A program made the position numbers and the translations under genes. Of a stretch of 64,000 nucleotides of DNA, positions 37,740 to 51,687 are shown piece by piece. This DNA is from Cristatella mucedo (Eukaryota > Bryozoa > Phylactolaemata > Cristatellidae), in assembly GCA_009760855.2 (NCBI GenBank), contig WPIO01000089.1, positions 275,001 through 339,000 of the forward strand, given 5' to 3'. The stretch's first letter is position 1; the number at the start of each line of letters is the position of its first letter. The notes below the pieces were generated by a model. It made no database searches, had not been told where the DNA came from, and saw nothing but the letters and a program-made list of their open reading frames with translations.

Positions 37740-37971
37740 CTGCGCCCGTGAGCGCGGCGAGCGAGCGAGCGCGGCGTGACTGCTCGTTTTCTCGGATGAT
37801 TAGGCAATGAGCAATGAGACGGCGCTCGAGGAGCTCTCTTGTCTGCTAAGATGCAAAAACTCGCAGCTCGCTAGCTGATGCCTACTCGAGCGTGAGAGCC
37901 GCCGCCGCACAGCGCGGGCGTCCGTCAGTTACCTTTCACGCTCCGCTGCGCTTCGTTAGGAGTCCGTGGCG

Positions 37972-37972
<1 letters not shown>

Positions 37973-38009
<37 letters not shown>
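37973..38009. repeat. (CTG)n, about 12 units
   Basis: Pure CTG. In the plus frame 37892-38302 it encodes 12 leucines after an Arg, which looks like a signal peptide, but the rest of that frame has no domain, so I do not call it a gene. Confidence 0.95.
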
Positions 38010-39182
38010 ATGGTGGTACCGAAGGGGCCAAGGGAGAACGGAGATGGCGGCCAGGGGTGATACCGAACGGGGAAAGGGGCCAAGGAAATAGGGAAAAGGC
38101 AAAATGGGTCAGCACGAGGCCATCAATCGGACCGACCGTGAGCGGTTGTGCCTGGCTGGCTGTGGACGGGCCGCCTCGACTGCCGACGGCAGTGCAGCCA
38201 CCTCGACTGCCGACGGCAGTGCTGCCGCGTCGAGTCCGACGCACCTCCCTCCTTGCCGTTGCTAGGCATGGCGGCTGGCTTGCGTTTCTGCGTCTAGTCT
38301 GAGCTGCGATGTATTTATTTCACGATTATTTTTTTCTAGGCACCGCCGTAGAAGGCTTCTAAAAGTGTCTTTATAAGTACGCGCGTCGATATACGGATAC
38401 ATATTATTTTGCTGCACTCTCGGCAATGGGATCCCAGCTGGCGGCCGCAGGAGCCAAGTAGGGCACTGTAGCAGTAGCACAGGTATGCAGGCACTGCTAA
38501 TCCGCGAAATGGCTACTGCTAGCGCTGCCAGTTTCACACGCACGTGCGAGCTTAGCTACGAGCTACTCGGGCAAGAATTCGGCCCGCGCTCGCCAGGGGC
38601 GCTCAAGCTGTGGATGCACGTGTGGGGCGTGGCACGCGTTGAAAAGGTTCGGTAGCTTGGCGGCTTGCAAGCTTTGCGGCTTCTTCCTGCTCCTCCCGAG
38701 TAGCGAGTCGCCGAGAAAGATGCTCGGGCTCTTTCTTCGCCATCCGAATACGATGGCTGCAACTCGTGCAACTCTCTCTCGGCCGTCTTGCTACTTCAGT
38801 TTACCAATGACTTACCAGGAGCTGAGCTTTGAGGTTTGCTGCGCTTATTCGAAAGCCGCTAGCCTTTCTGCACCGACGCACAACTCTCATGCTTTGCTAC
38901 CTGCAGTATTTTTTGCGGAACAACTTAGCTTCGGCCTAGGCGGTGTTGCGGGCCATCAGGTCTTTTTGCTTTGCAAGGCACTGCAGTTGCAATTCAGTGC
39001 ATGCCTCGTCGACCAACGCCAACAGTCTAAAATGTGTCAAGGCCGAGCTCCGACTCAATAGAACGCTGGCTGAGTGCGAAGACATCTGTCGCCGCTATAA
39101 GCCAGAAACTGCTGCCATATAGTGTAGCTCGCTGCACGCTTCCTACGCGGAGTCTGTCCCAAAGTGCTCTTTCAGCCTCTGT
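38010..39182. other. Unassigned DNA
   Basis: Holds a short tandem repeat at 38174-38222 and otherwise nothing recognised. The plus frame 38639-39061 has no recognisable feature. Confidence 0.4.
38174..38222. repeat. 27-bp tandem repeat, 2 copies
   Basis: CCTCGACTGCCGACGGCAGT starts at 38174 and 38201; each unit contains the small palindrome CTGCCGACGGCAG. Confidence 0.9.
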
Positions 39183-39214
39183 CTGTCCATCTCCCTCTTT
39201 TCGTCTCTCTCTCC

Positions 39215-39272
<58 letters not shown>

Positions 39273-39370
39273 ATCTTCGTCTCTCTCTTTCTCTCCGTCT
39301 CTGTATCCTCTCTCTCATTCTCTCTCTATTTATTATCTCTCTGTATTTATATTTATATATGTATATATAT
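39183..39370. repeat. Imperfect (TC)n with TATA-rich end
   Basis: TC runs broken by TTTC, GTC and TATT blocks. Confidence 0.9.
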
Positions 39371-39728
39371 TCTTTCAGAATTTCCCCACATCAAAAGATG
39401 CTGTTGCTGCTGTTACTGCAAGACCTCCTTTGCTACAGAGACGAATGAGGTAGAGCAGAAACTCTGTGCCACAAGTGAGCTGGTTAACACTTTTCGCCAG
39501 GGCTGGCTCTGCAGGATAGCTGTACGACGACGATCTGCACCTGCACATCTGACATTCATCTGCGACCTCCGACCTTTGATTCTGCCTTGCGTCGAAGACT
39601 CTCCGAAGACTCTCTGATAGCTCCATTGCACCCTTGAATTGCCAACATACAAGGGAGGCGCAAAGGATTTTCATATAGGCGGACAAGGCTCGCATATAAT
39701 GAAGAATTATAATGCACAATCATGGTGC

Positions 39729-40560
39729 TTATACGACACGCACTCGACGATTGCTCATTGACTGGAAGTAGGACATCATTTCGTCTTTGGTGACGGTAGC
39801 AGCGACATCTTTCTTGACATAAAACAAAATGGCATCTTTTCGGTAATCGGTCACCATCGTCGTACGCCAACCGGCATTGCAAAAGATTTTTAAGCCTTCA
39901 AGACGCACTCGGACGAACCAGTCGACACTGAGTTTCAGAATCGAGCACAGCAATCAGCAGACGAGGTGGTGGTAGCCGGCGCGCCTCGCCTGGACTTCGG
40001 AAGAAGAATGAAGAGTTCGGGTAATACGTTGACATTCCTTAGTATCCCATCCGTCTCCGTCTCTGCGCCCAAGTTAAGCAGCTGCTGCATCAATCGCATT
40101 GGCTACACGCTGGAAAGGTCAATGGCGTATAACCAAATGCCAAGTTCCACGAATTTATACGAATCAACTGCAGCAAATTGATTCTGAGGTGATGATATTC
40201 ACTCGCAGTCAGACTTCGCCGAGCGTCTCCGTTGACTCGGCGTTGCAATCGGAAATTGAACTCAGCGAGGACCTTGCCCTTCGTTCACCAAATTGACATC
40301 GTCATTGACAAAAGTGAAGAAGATGGTGGTATAGGAAACGTCGTTTTTGCGTGAAGCAACCAGGGTGAGTCGAACCTTATGACGTCAGCAGTGTCCGTAG
40401 TATGCCGGCTCTTTCGTTCACGCTCTTGATTCGGCGCCTCGCAGATGGCTGATTTCAACGCCCATGCTGAATGCTGCATCGTTACCAATCGAACTAGCGC
40501 GATTCGACTGCAGATCGACGGTCGCGGTGTGGACAGTGTAGAAGCGAATGCGTCCGTCAC
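39729..40560 (-). pseudogene. Unidentified protein-like block in shifting frames
   Basis: Minus-strand segments look like ordinary soluble protein: 39729-39953 (ends TDYRKDAILFYVKKDV... and a stop) and about 40265-40385 (LTLVASRKNDVSYTTIFF, then FVNDDVNLVNEGQGPR). Between them frames change and stops occur, though a segment near 40090-40190 also reads plausibly (KFVELGIWLYAIDL). An acceptor-like pyrimidine run ending CAG precedes the first segment. It is either a decayed gene or exons of a gene I cannot place. Confidence 0.3.
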
Positions 40561-40743
40561 AGCTGTGGCCTCGGGTCGACAAATGTCGTTATTGCAATGT
40601 GCAGCAGGTCTTTATTTCGATCGCGAGCGATCGATGGCCGCTCCTTGCTCGCGTCGCGTTTCTCCTCCTCAATGACGCAGTAGCAGGTGCCACTCTGTTC
40701 GTCGTCGAGGCGTAAGTGGGCAAGTTGGGCGTGAGCGCGGCTA

Positions 40744-42617
<1,874 letters not shown>

Positions 42618-44850
42618 GCATAATAATAACAATAATAATAATTCACTTGATAAAGCGCCCTCAGATAACTCAATCTCTCTCTAGGCGCTTTACATTTGCT
42701 GTAAAGTGAAATGCAATTGACTGGTAAGTAAAATCATGCTTGAAAAACAAACGAAATGAATAATATGGTTAGGGGTGACATGCACAGGGTCAGCATGCAA
42801 ATGTGGTTAGTGGCAGCATGCCCAGTGTCAGCACGCATAAGCACATCAAGGACGAATCACAGGGACCCACTAAATGCTGTCCTAAAGAGGTATGTTTTTA
42901 GGTTCCTTTTAAATGTGGTCAGGTCAGGGGATGTTTTGACGCAGGTCGGGAGGGAGTTCCAGGCTTTGGGAGCATATGAACTAAATGCACGGTCTCCAAA
43001 GGATTTAAGGTTTGTATGAGGTATTTCTAGACTGTTGGATTCCGAAAAGCGGGTGGTACGATGCTTGGCCTGATGAGGGGTAGTATATCTGACAGATAGG
43101 CTGGAGCCATAGGATGAAGGGACCTAAAAGTGAGCGACAAAACCTTGAAGTCAATCCGTTGCTTGACTGGTAGCCAGTGCAGGTCGGCGAGAAGTGGAGT
43201 AATGTGGCAACTGCGACGCTCACGACAGACAAGCCTAGCTGCAGAGTTTTGCACCAGCTGCAATCGCCTGATCGCACATGCTGGTAGGCCAGTAAGCAGT
43301 GAGTTGCAGAAGTCGAGACGGGATGTCACGAATGCATCAACTAACTTGGACGTGGTATCTTTATCTAAACAAGCCCGAATTTTAGCAATGTTATGAAGCT
43401 GAAAATAGGCGGATTTGACTGTGGAGCTGATATGGTCGTCTAACGAGAGGTTGCTTTGGAATATGACATCTAGATTCCGAGCTGATTCGACAGAAGATAT
43501 GCTGACAGAGCCAATTTTGAGAGTCAGCCTTTCCAATTTCTGAATAACACTAGGTTTGCCCATAACTAGTAAGTTAGTTTTATCATCGTTAAGTTTTAGA
43601 AAATTTGCTGCCATCCATGTGCGGATGTCATCAATGCATGCAGCTAGTGAGTTTAGAGAATTTGAGGTGCTCGAAGGCTGTGAGGGATCAAAGCAAAGGT
43701 ACAACTGAGTGTCATCCGCATAGAAGTGAAAGCCTAGATTGTGCTTGGCAATCACATCAGCAAGAGGGAGAGTATAAACCGTGAAAAGAACCGGACCTAG
43801 CACGGAGCCCTGAGGTACTCCATGTTTCAGAGGTACTTCAGATGATCTTTGTCCATTCACGTCAATACTCTGGAGTCTCCCACTGAGATAGGACCTGAAC
43901 CACTGCAGAGCAGTGTCAGTGATGCCCAGGCGAGATGAGAGGCGCTCTAGAAGAACTTTGTGATCGATGGCATCAAAAGCTGCCGAAAGATCAAGCAGAG
44001 ACACTCTACCCATGTCTGCATTCCTAAGTAGGTCGTTGTATACCCGAAGCAATGCTGACTCGGTGGAGTGATTAGCTCTAAAGCCAGACTGGAACTTACT
44101 AGCAAGGTGTGAGGTTTCGATATACGAGTTCAGCTGGTCCGCCACGACCCGTTCGAGTGTCTTTGATAGGAATGGTAGAAGGGAAACTGGGCGGTAGTTG
44201 CTCAAGTTCTCTTGGTCAAGTGTAGCTTTCTTGAGAAGTGGCCTGACTACAGCTTTTTTGAAAGGTGCTGGGACATGACCTGAGGCTAATGACATATTAA
44301 TTATGTTAGTTATGCATGGCAGCAGCAGATCAATGCAACGTAGGAGCAGGACAGTGGGAATAGGGTGCAGAGGACTTGTTGTCTTCTTTGATTGAGATAC
44401 GAACTTTAGGACTAGATCACTAGTGACCTGCTTAAATGCAGATATTGAGGTGCAGCCAGGAACCGAGGAACAGCATTCTAGTGAGGAGGTTGTCATCGCA
44501 GGGATGGATTCCCTGATCTTGTCTATCTTCTGCACAAAGAATCGAGAGAAGCGATCGGCTAGATCATCATTAGGATCATCAGGTAAGGAGCTAATCTGGG
44601 AACGGTTGAGGAGATGGTTTATTGTCGACATTAGCATTTTTGGATTGTGCATCTTTGATTCAACAATGTTTTCATAAAAACTAGACTTAGCCTTTGCTAG
44701 GATCGATTGGTACAACCTACAGTAGTCTTCATATGCCTGTCCGCCTGAAGCTGGCAAAGCATAGTAAGCATCTCAGGGGAACGTCGGCAGTGCTTGACAA
44801 TCTCGCAGCGGCTAACCATTGCATCTCCATATAAGCCAGATTGTAGTAGC
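42618..44850 (-). mobile_element. LINE-A, longest copy, young
   Basis: The minus strand runs from the linker before the reverse transcriptase (about 44850) through the whole enzyme and 3' untranslated region to an imperfect ATT tail (42620-42645). It shares private variants with 56985-58494 (for example GCATGCCCAGTGTCAGC) and 54452-54907. The endonuclease part is absent. Confidence 0.95.
43027..44757 (-). pseudogene. LINE-A reverse transcriptase, nearly intact
   Basis: An open frame of 576 codons, L2/CR1-type. Motifs: NYRPVSLL (187-194), LDLSAAFD (255-262), GVPQGSVLGP (313-322), catalytic FYADD (345-349) and LNDDKTNLLVMG (389-400), followed by the usual C-terminal region with QNSAARLVCRER. 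Lesions: a 2-base insertion at about 43078 after SDILP changes the last part of the frame relative to 57229-58257, and a frame change at about 44757 separates it from upstream linker sequence that continues to about 44850 in another frame. Role in intact relatives: target-primed reverse transcription of the element's RNA at nicked DNA. Codon use and length fit the family's enzyme part only; there is no endonuclease. Confidence 0.92.
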
Positions 44851-45439
44851 CCTAGAGACGACGATTGACGCGGACAAGACTGAATTGCTGAGACCGATGC
44901 CCGGGATGAACATGCTAAGTCGCCGTCGCTCGTACAGTCGTGTGCGACGGTTCGCTCCTCCTCCTCCTCCCCGAATCGTGTATGCATCGATCGTGCTCGA
45001 CTTTCGATATCTTTTTACGCGTCTATTGAGCTAAGCTGAATCTAAAAGACGCCCGCGCCTTGTGTCCAGTCAATCGAAGGGCCGTGACCTGAATGGCTGA
45101 CAATCCAAGGTTTCACAAGGCGCATCGACGCTCTTTGCTTTGTGACGGTTTTCTTGGATGAAAACGATGAGAAGACGGCTACAAGAGCGCTGGAAAGATG
45201 GCGGCTAAAAATCCTTCACAGTCATTTATGTTAAGGCCTAAGCAGGTGACGGATCCTAAATTAGACACCTACTATAGTTGGTTTCGTTAAAGTTTCTTTT
45301 AATATCGCGGTCGAGGAATGCCGTAAGTTTAAGGAGGGGCAATGAAACGTTGGTATGGTTTATCAGCCATGCTTTGATAGTCCGGGGATTATCGGTGCTT
45401 CCGGAATTTCAATCTAGTAAGCCAAGAAGCCACAAAAGT
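44851..45439. other. Unassigned DNA
   Basis: No element or gene recognised. Confidence 0.45.
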
Positions 45440-46600
45440 ATGTGTTAAACCAGGCAACTCTGTGCATGGTCAGCTTATGGCCAAAACGTATACCTTTTCT
45501 CATGCCGATATAACCGCTTAGCGAAATCTAGACTTTCATTTGTATGCAGATGACACACAGCTGTGTACCCGCGCTTCGATCCAGCCTGGCCTTCCAGCTC
45601 GTCAAACTCTCTCTCTACTCCTTGCTGCATGCATTGCTGATAGTCATACTGGAATGATAGCAAACTTTCTCAGATTGAATGAGGATGAAACTAACTTATT
45701 ATTTATGGGCAAACCAAGAGTTACTCAGATAGTATAAAGCTGAACTCTCAAAAACACTCAAAAAATGGCTCGGCCAGCATATCTCCTGTAAACTCTGACC
45801 AGATTATGGGTGTCCTGTTCTAAACTGAGCTTCCTCAGGACGACCAGATCACCTTCAACTTCACAGTCGATTCTGCCAACTCTCAGCTACCCGAGGTTTC
45901 AAAATTCGGCACTAATGAGACAGAGATACAAAACCCAAGCTGGAATATGCATTCGTGACATACCGGCTCGACTTCTGTAATTCACTACTCGCAGGTCTTC
46001 GTACAGTCCAAGGCGCCGACAGTTGGTGCACAGCTCTGTAGCAAAAGCTGGTCTGTCGTGAACGTCGCAACTTCCACATTGCACCACTTCACCTTTGATC
46101 TGCACTGACTCTCCATCGAGCAGCATATCGACTTCATGGTTGTTGGTAATCACTTTCAGGGTCCCTTCATTGTCTTACTCCGGCGTACCCATCCAGAGGC
46201 TACTTCCCAAACAGGCTAGGCAGAGTATCTCCTACTCCTCCTGACTCATTCATTTAGCTTAGCATTTAACCACCCAAGAGACCCCGCCTTTAGTTTATAT
46301 GGTTCCGAAGCCTTGAAGTCACTCTATGGCAGTCGTAACGACACCCATAACTTGACCGCATTTAAAAGGAAGCTAGAAATGTTCCTGTTCCTCGCTGCTT
46401 CCGGCTTGGCCCTATGATTGGTCCTTTGCTCGCGCCTACTGACGCTGCTTCCGGCTTGGCCCTATGACCTTGTCCTTTGCTCGCGCCTACTGACGCTGTG
46501 CGCAATATCACTAGGCGATTTACGTATGCTTCTTTGCAGCATGTGCAAAGTTTCGAGAAATAGATGCCATTAGCCTAGGGCATTAAGCTAAGGTCTTAGT
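45440..46600 (+). mobile_element. Old LINE-A relic
   Basis: TTTGTATGCAGATGACACACAGC (45538-45560) encodes YADDTQ; ACTAACTTATTATTTATGGGC (45690) matches the KTNLLVMG block, and the C-terminal and 3' untranslated regions can be followed to about 46600. Frames are broken many times. Confidence 0.75.
46394..46497. repeat. 50-bp tandem duplication in the LINE-A relic
   Basis: GCTGCTTCCGGCTTGGCC starts at 46394 and 46444; units are almost identical. Confidence 0.9.
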
Positions 46601-47718
46601 CGTCATACGTTGTATGCAATACACAATACGTCGTACGTGGTAGTTATTAGTCAGCCATGCTTTGAGCTTCGAGGAATTCAGTTGAATTCTGGACTTCTCG
46701 CCAATGAGTCGATGGATATGGCTGGTGTTGCATACATGCAGCCATCTTCGGCAATCGAATAGACTGCTCTACGTTACGAATATGAACTCCTTACATGTAA
46801 TGGTTATGGGCGCTCTTTGTTTGCTGCCATGCTCCACTACCGTCGTCTCAACCGCGTATATCGAGGGGGCAGTTATCCGACTCGTTAGCCTTGATTGGAG
46901 GCACCGTCTTTTCTGAAGCACTGCCAGTAGTTGTCGCGTGTCGGCAAGGTTTAGCACAAGTACGAGCGCTCCGCTTGTGGCAACGGGCAAAGAGTATAGA
47001 GCAGCGGGGGTGCAGCGGCCGCTATAGCGCAGTTGGCGGCTGGAACGATAGCGCTACTCTCAATCAAGCTGCTTCAACGTGGCCGGTGGGGGACACTAGT
47101 ACCGATGACGCTCGTGAAATACTGCAACGCCGCCAATGTGAATTTTCGGCTTGACCAATGACTATGCAATTGAAGACCCCTTCTCGTGAAATAGCCGCGA
47201 TAAGCCGAGGCTTGTGAGGAGCTCGATATTCAATTACGTAATCAGATTCGTGTACGACTTACGCCCGGGCCAGTATATGAGGCTCGAACCTGACCGCAGT
47301 CACTCTGTGTGGGCGGCAATAGAGCCCTAGCGACAGCACAGCAAGGCTTAGCTACAATTCGAGTATCGCTCGAGCCACCCGGGCATTGCACGATGCCAGG
47401 CGGACGCGTCGTCCCATCTGTGGCCGTGCCGGACACAAGAGAGGCTCAACGGTCGCGGCGAGCTCGGTTTTGTTTGACGTGGGGCGTTTGATCTGCGAAA
47501 AGAGCCCCGCGAAACTCTGCGCTACTCCGCTGACAATTGAGGACGATCGGCTTGAGAGGGCAGCAGAACAGCAGTCTCTGCTTAACTTGGGTCGCTGCTC
47601 AAGCTCGGCAGCGGGTCGGGCCGTGGCGAGCGGGTGCTTCGCTCTGGAATTTCGAACTCGGGTTCTTATACTATCCCCCGAGAGCGTCAATTGGTATTCA
47701 GAGCTTACCGATTCTAAA
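46601..47718. other. Unassigned DNA
   Basis: No element or exon recognised. Confidence 0.45.
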
Positions 47719-47993
<275 letters not shown>

Positions 47994-48786
47994 ATTGTGC
48001 AATCGTGAGGCGGTCGCTCGTAGCGACAAACAGGAAGTGAGCCTCGTGCTAGGGCCCCTGAGCCGCTCGCCGCTGCTCGCGCGGCGCCGTGCCAGCTATC
48101 CGCGAGCGTCTCGGGCTCGCACGCGAACATGTCAGCTCGCCACACTCATTGGCCAACGATTGCGACACATCTGCGAGCTTTTCGCAGCAGCGCTCGCACT
48201 GCAGCTCGAAGGCCGCAGTTGCGCTCTCTCGGGAGTTCACTCTCGGCTGTCCCGCTCAGCAAGCGACGCTCGGCTCGCTCTTAGCGTCGGGCGGCTGCGA
48301 CGGAGCAAGCGCGGTGCGCTACGTACGCGCCAGGCAGTCTCGTGCGTACGGCGACGGCGCGTGATTTATTCAACGCTGAGGATCGCATGTTTTAACGACC
48401 GAGAGACCCTCACTAGTTTGGGTAGCGGCACAATGTGTGCGCAATGTGTGCAAAGATCTGAAGCTGGCAATGCGCCGACGATGATAACGCAGCGCTCGAT
48501 ATTCTGCACGCTGCGTTAATAGAAACGCCCGTGTTAGAAAAAGCAGCACAACAGTAGCCTATACATTACGGCTGGTACGACAGGTGAATTCTAACTGACT
48601 CAGCTGACCTAAAAGGCTTACAGCAGGCTCGCGCTCAGCGCTAGGACTCACCGACCTGCAGACCCTTGCTCTTTGGGAGCGACTTCGGTCAGACACGTGC
48701 CTTACATAGTAGCCAGGTCATAAGTCAGGCACTAATCTCGTTCCTAATAATAACGCAGTCGACTCTGCGTATAAGAATATCGGATA
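47994..48786. other. Unassigned DNA
   Basis: CpG-rich to about 48360, then mixed. No gene supported. Confidence 0.45.
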
Positions 48787-48926
48787 TGGGAATGGTTTGG
48801 TCTAGCGGTTAAGGTGCTCGCCCCGACCAAGGTCTGACTGAGGTCGTGGGCTCGAGCCCCGAGGCATATGTGAAGCGCCTGAATAGAGATTAAGTTCTCT
48901 TGGGGCGCTATATAAATGAATTTTAT
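48787..48926 (+). mobile_element. SINE-A copy
   Basis: Head GGTCTAGCGGTTAAGGTGC, B-box variant GGGCTCGAGCCCC, stem-loop GCGCCTGAATAGAGATTAAG ... GGGCGCTATATAAATG, then an ATTT tail to 48945. Confidence 0.9.
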
Positions 48927-49016
48927 TTATTTATTCATTTACTCCGCTTATACGAGTGGCCATTTGCCATTTGCCCGAGCGTATTCTTATAAGTGGAGTC
49001 GACTATAATACAAATA

Positions 49017-49200
49017 ATATGTGTGTATAGCGCCATCAGAGGACTGAATATCTTTCTAGGCACTTTACAGATGCTGCATAGAAAGCATCACCAAATGATC
49101 GGTGGTAACATCCGCAAGCAGCAGGTACAGTGTAAGCAGGCACATGCACACGACGGACGAATGACGGAGACCCACTAAGTGCTGTAATAAACAGGTGTAA
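49017..49200 (-). mobile_element. LINE-A 3' relic
   Basis: ATAGCGCCATCAGAGGACTG and CTTTCTAGGCACTTTACAG form the stem-loop; the untranslated region with GGACGAATGACGGAGACCCA follows to 49200. Confidence 0.7.
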
Positions 49201-49202
49201 TA

Positions 49203-49350
49203 ATAATTTTTATAGTAATTCATTTATATAGCACCCTAAAAGAACTTAATCTGTATTCAGGCGCTTCACATATGCCTCGGAGCTCGAGCCCACGACCTCA
49301 GTCAGACCTTAGTCTGGGCGAGCACCTTAACCGCTAGACCAAACCAGCTC
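49203..49350 (-). mobile_element. SINE-A copy
   Basis: The minus strand has head GAGCTGGTTTGGTCTAGCGG (to 49350), the B-box variant near 49285, stem-loop and TAAT-rich tail. It abuts the LINE-A relic and is inverted relative to the copy at 48787. Confidence 0.88.
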
Positions 49351-50636
49351 GCGTATTTTAACGTACGCACATAATCGTACATCGCACTGCACATCAGCCT
49401 CGGCTAATTGCAGCTAGTTCACAAGCGACTCGATTCTGATTCAGCGGCAAAGCTCGCCGTTCTTAATCCAGGCTCAGCTGTAAAGCTGTTCGTCCGTAAT
49501 CGCGGCGGGACAGTGCAATGGGCGGTGCACTGCAATGGGCGGGGCACCGCAAAGGGCACGACACTGCTGCGCAGCCCCGAATTGCCGCGAGATATGGATA
49601 CAAGTTTTTCAGAATGGTGGGCAGTTTTTTTATTCATTACTTTTCGTCGCATTACTTCTTTGGCGTCGCCGAGTCGTGCCCCGCTACAGGACGGAATGCT
49701 GAGAAGCTGCGAGCAACTTTCGGACGGATGAGGTAATCGCGAGGATGGCTATGTGCAGCCCCCACCCCGCGGCGGCTTCGGCCGGAAACACGCGAGGCAA
49801 ACCGCAAATGCAGATTCGAGTTTTGCCGCAGCGATTGCCGGATGCCCGAGTAAACAGATTTCACTCTCAGACGACGGTGCGGCGTGTGTGCATTCCGCGG
49901 CGGACCGAGCACAATAAGGCGGTATTGACGTTAGACGATACAGATAATACTCGCTGCTACCGCTGCCGCCGCCATCGCCAACGCTGGTGTGCACGATTAG
50001 AAGATCGGAGGCATGCAAAGTGGCTCGCTGAAGAGAATGCTTTTGTAAAAGGAATTCGGGTGGGCTGACTCCGCTTAGCCTACCCGAATTCCTTACTGCG
50101 TCCGGGAGGAAATTATCATCAAGGAAGTCGACCAGGGATTGGCTTCGCTTGCTGGTTTGCGGCTCCGCAGAGGCCGAACTGCTCAGAACCTGCGAACTGT
50201 CGGCTCATCGACTGCACGATCGCGGGCCCTCCTTCCATGGAGCGTCACTGACCGGCGGCATCTCCTAAAGAATGCGCTCGGAACACTGCTCGCGAAACAG
50301 CGGACCGCGCTACACCGCACGGCACGACACCGCACGGTACCGCACGGCCCCCGTCACGTGCTCGCCTCGTCTTCTCAGCCGTCGAGCGTTGGCCTCTCAC
50401 TGCACATCATCTCTAGAAAAACATACGTGTAGATATAACTTTCCGAAAGACTGTGGCTGGCTTGCTTTTTAAGTTGTTACGCGAGCACCTCTTGAACTGT
50501 CAGCGTCCGTTTCAGATGATGCAATCGGCAGCTGACTCGAGCTCAGTTCGTCTCACCCGGCCTTGCTGTCACCCTACTGATGACGTGTGATGTCACCTCC
50601 GCCGATGCTCCGTGTCGGGATCTGCAGTCGGTGATG
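49351..50636. other. Unassigned DNA
   Basis: Includes the inverted repeat at 50049 and GCACGGYAC short repeats (50300-50350). No gene supported. Confidence 0.45.
50049..50094. other. Inverted repeat (18-bp arms, one G-T pair, 10-nt loop)
   Basis: AAGGAATTCGGGTGGGCT at 50049-50066 pairs with 50077-50094; the only imperfect position would be a G-U pair in RNA. Confidence 0.95.
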
Positions 50637-50830
50637 GCGCTAGCCCCTGGGTCTTAGCCCCGGGGGTAAGATGCTCGCTCTTTGCTTGCCAAGCTCGTGG
50701 GTTCGAGTCCTGCAGTGGGCGGTCCTTTGCTGCTCCTCCCCCCTCCCTGCGCTGCAAGCAGCGGCGATAGCTGGTGAGGCTCTTCGGCCGCCTTGAAAAC
50801 GAGGCTGTTAAATGAGCTAACCTGTTATCC
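50637..50830 (+). mobile_element. SINE-B copy
   Basis: Head with A-box-like TAGCCCCGGGGGTAAGATG, B box GGGTTCGAGTCC (50699-50710), then TGCAGTGGGCGGTCC, the body, and GAGGCTGTTAAATGAGC at the end. Confidence 0.75.
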
Positions 50831-51687
50831 TTTTGCATCATTGATTGATTTTTGTCTTGAGTCTCGGAATCAGATCTCGTAATAGGCCACCGCCAGGGCC
50901 GATCTCCAGCGAGGCGTGACTACTTACTTCTACCTAGCACTACTGCGGCCCGGAGGGAGCCGCAGGGAGCCGAACTAGCTAACTCGAGCCGAGCCCTTTC
51001 GACGAGCCTTCGAGCCGAGCCCTTGCGACGGCCTTACGTGAAATGATGGTGGCTAACAGTTGCTAGAGGGTACGGCCATGCTGAGCAATCGTTGCCCTCG
51101 ATTTTCTGCAAATAGCCTGCCTGCTTAGGACTTTCTTTCAAACTCGTCCGTCTATCAGTGAGCGACACGCAGTTCGATTGCTGCAGTCCATTCGGATGCG
51201 AGACGAAAGGTCGAGCTTTCAAGGCCGAGTGAAGAGTGCGAAGCTTGGCCGACGCCATTGATCAACTCGAGGTCTTCGCGCATTTCCGCGTTCTCCAGTA
51301 ATGAGTGATTACGTAAACTTTAACTGAAAATTAAATCTCCCGAAGAGGTTTGTTACACGCCTAGTATCCACGCAAATGTAAAAGAGTTAGAGAAAAACTT
51401 AATTTGCTGGTGTCCGTTGTCAGTCAACATTCAATGGGCTCTAGCAGGACGGCAGCAGTACTGTCTGACGATTAGTGGGGCGACAGGGTTACGATCCGAT
51501 TTTTGGAAAGTTGTTAGCGCGTCTGCCCGTAGGCAGATAGAGCACAACGTTAGTTTACTCTCGAACTACGTCTACTGAGCTCGTTCTTCTAACTGTGGTA
51601 AGTACTTACCGCCAGTGAACCAATAATGAGGGTAAGCAGTCAAATCCAACCGCATAGCTACTATTCGATGATGCGTTTATTTTTTCT
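50831..51687. other. Unassigned DNA
   Basis: GAGCCGAGCCCTT occurs twice (50987, 51013); otherwise nothing recognised. Confidence 0.45.

Noticed and set aside
37892-38302. Plus frame with 12 leucines resembling a secreted protein
   Set aside because: The leucines come from a CTG repeat and the rest has no recognisable feature.
40445-40675. DFNAHAE reading in a plus frame, considered as a LINE endonuclease
   Set aside because: No other endonuclease motif around it and no reverse transcriptase downstream in that strand.
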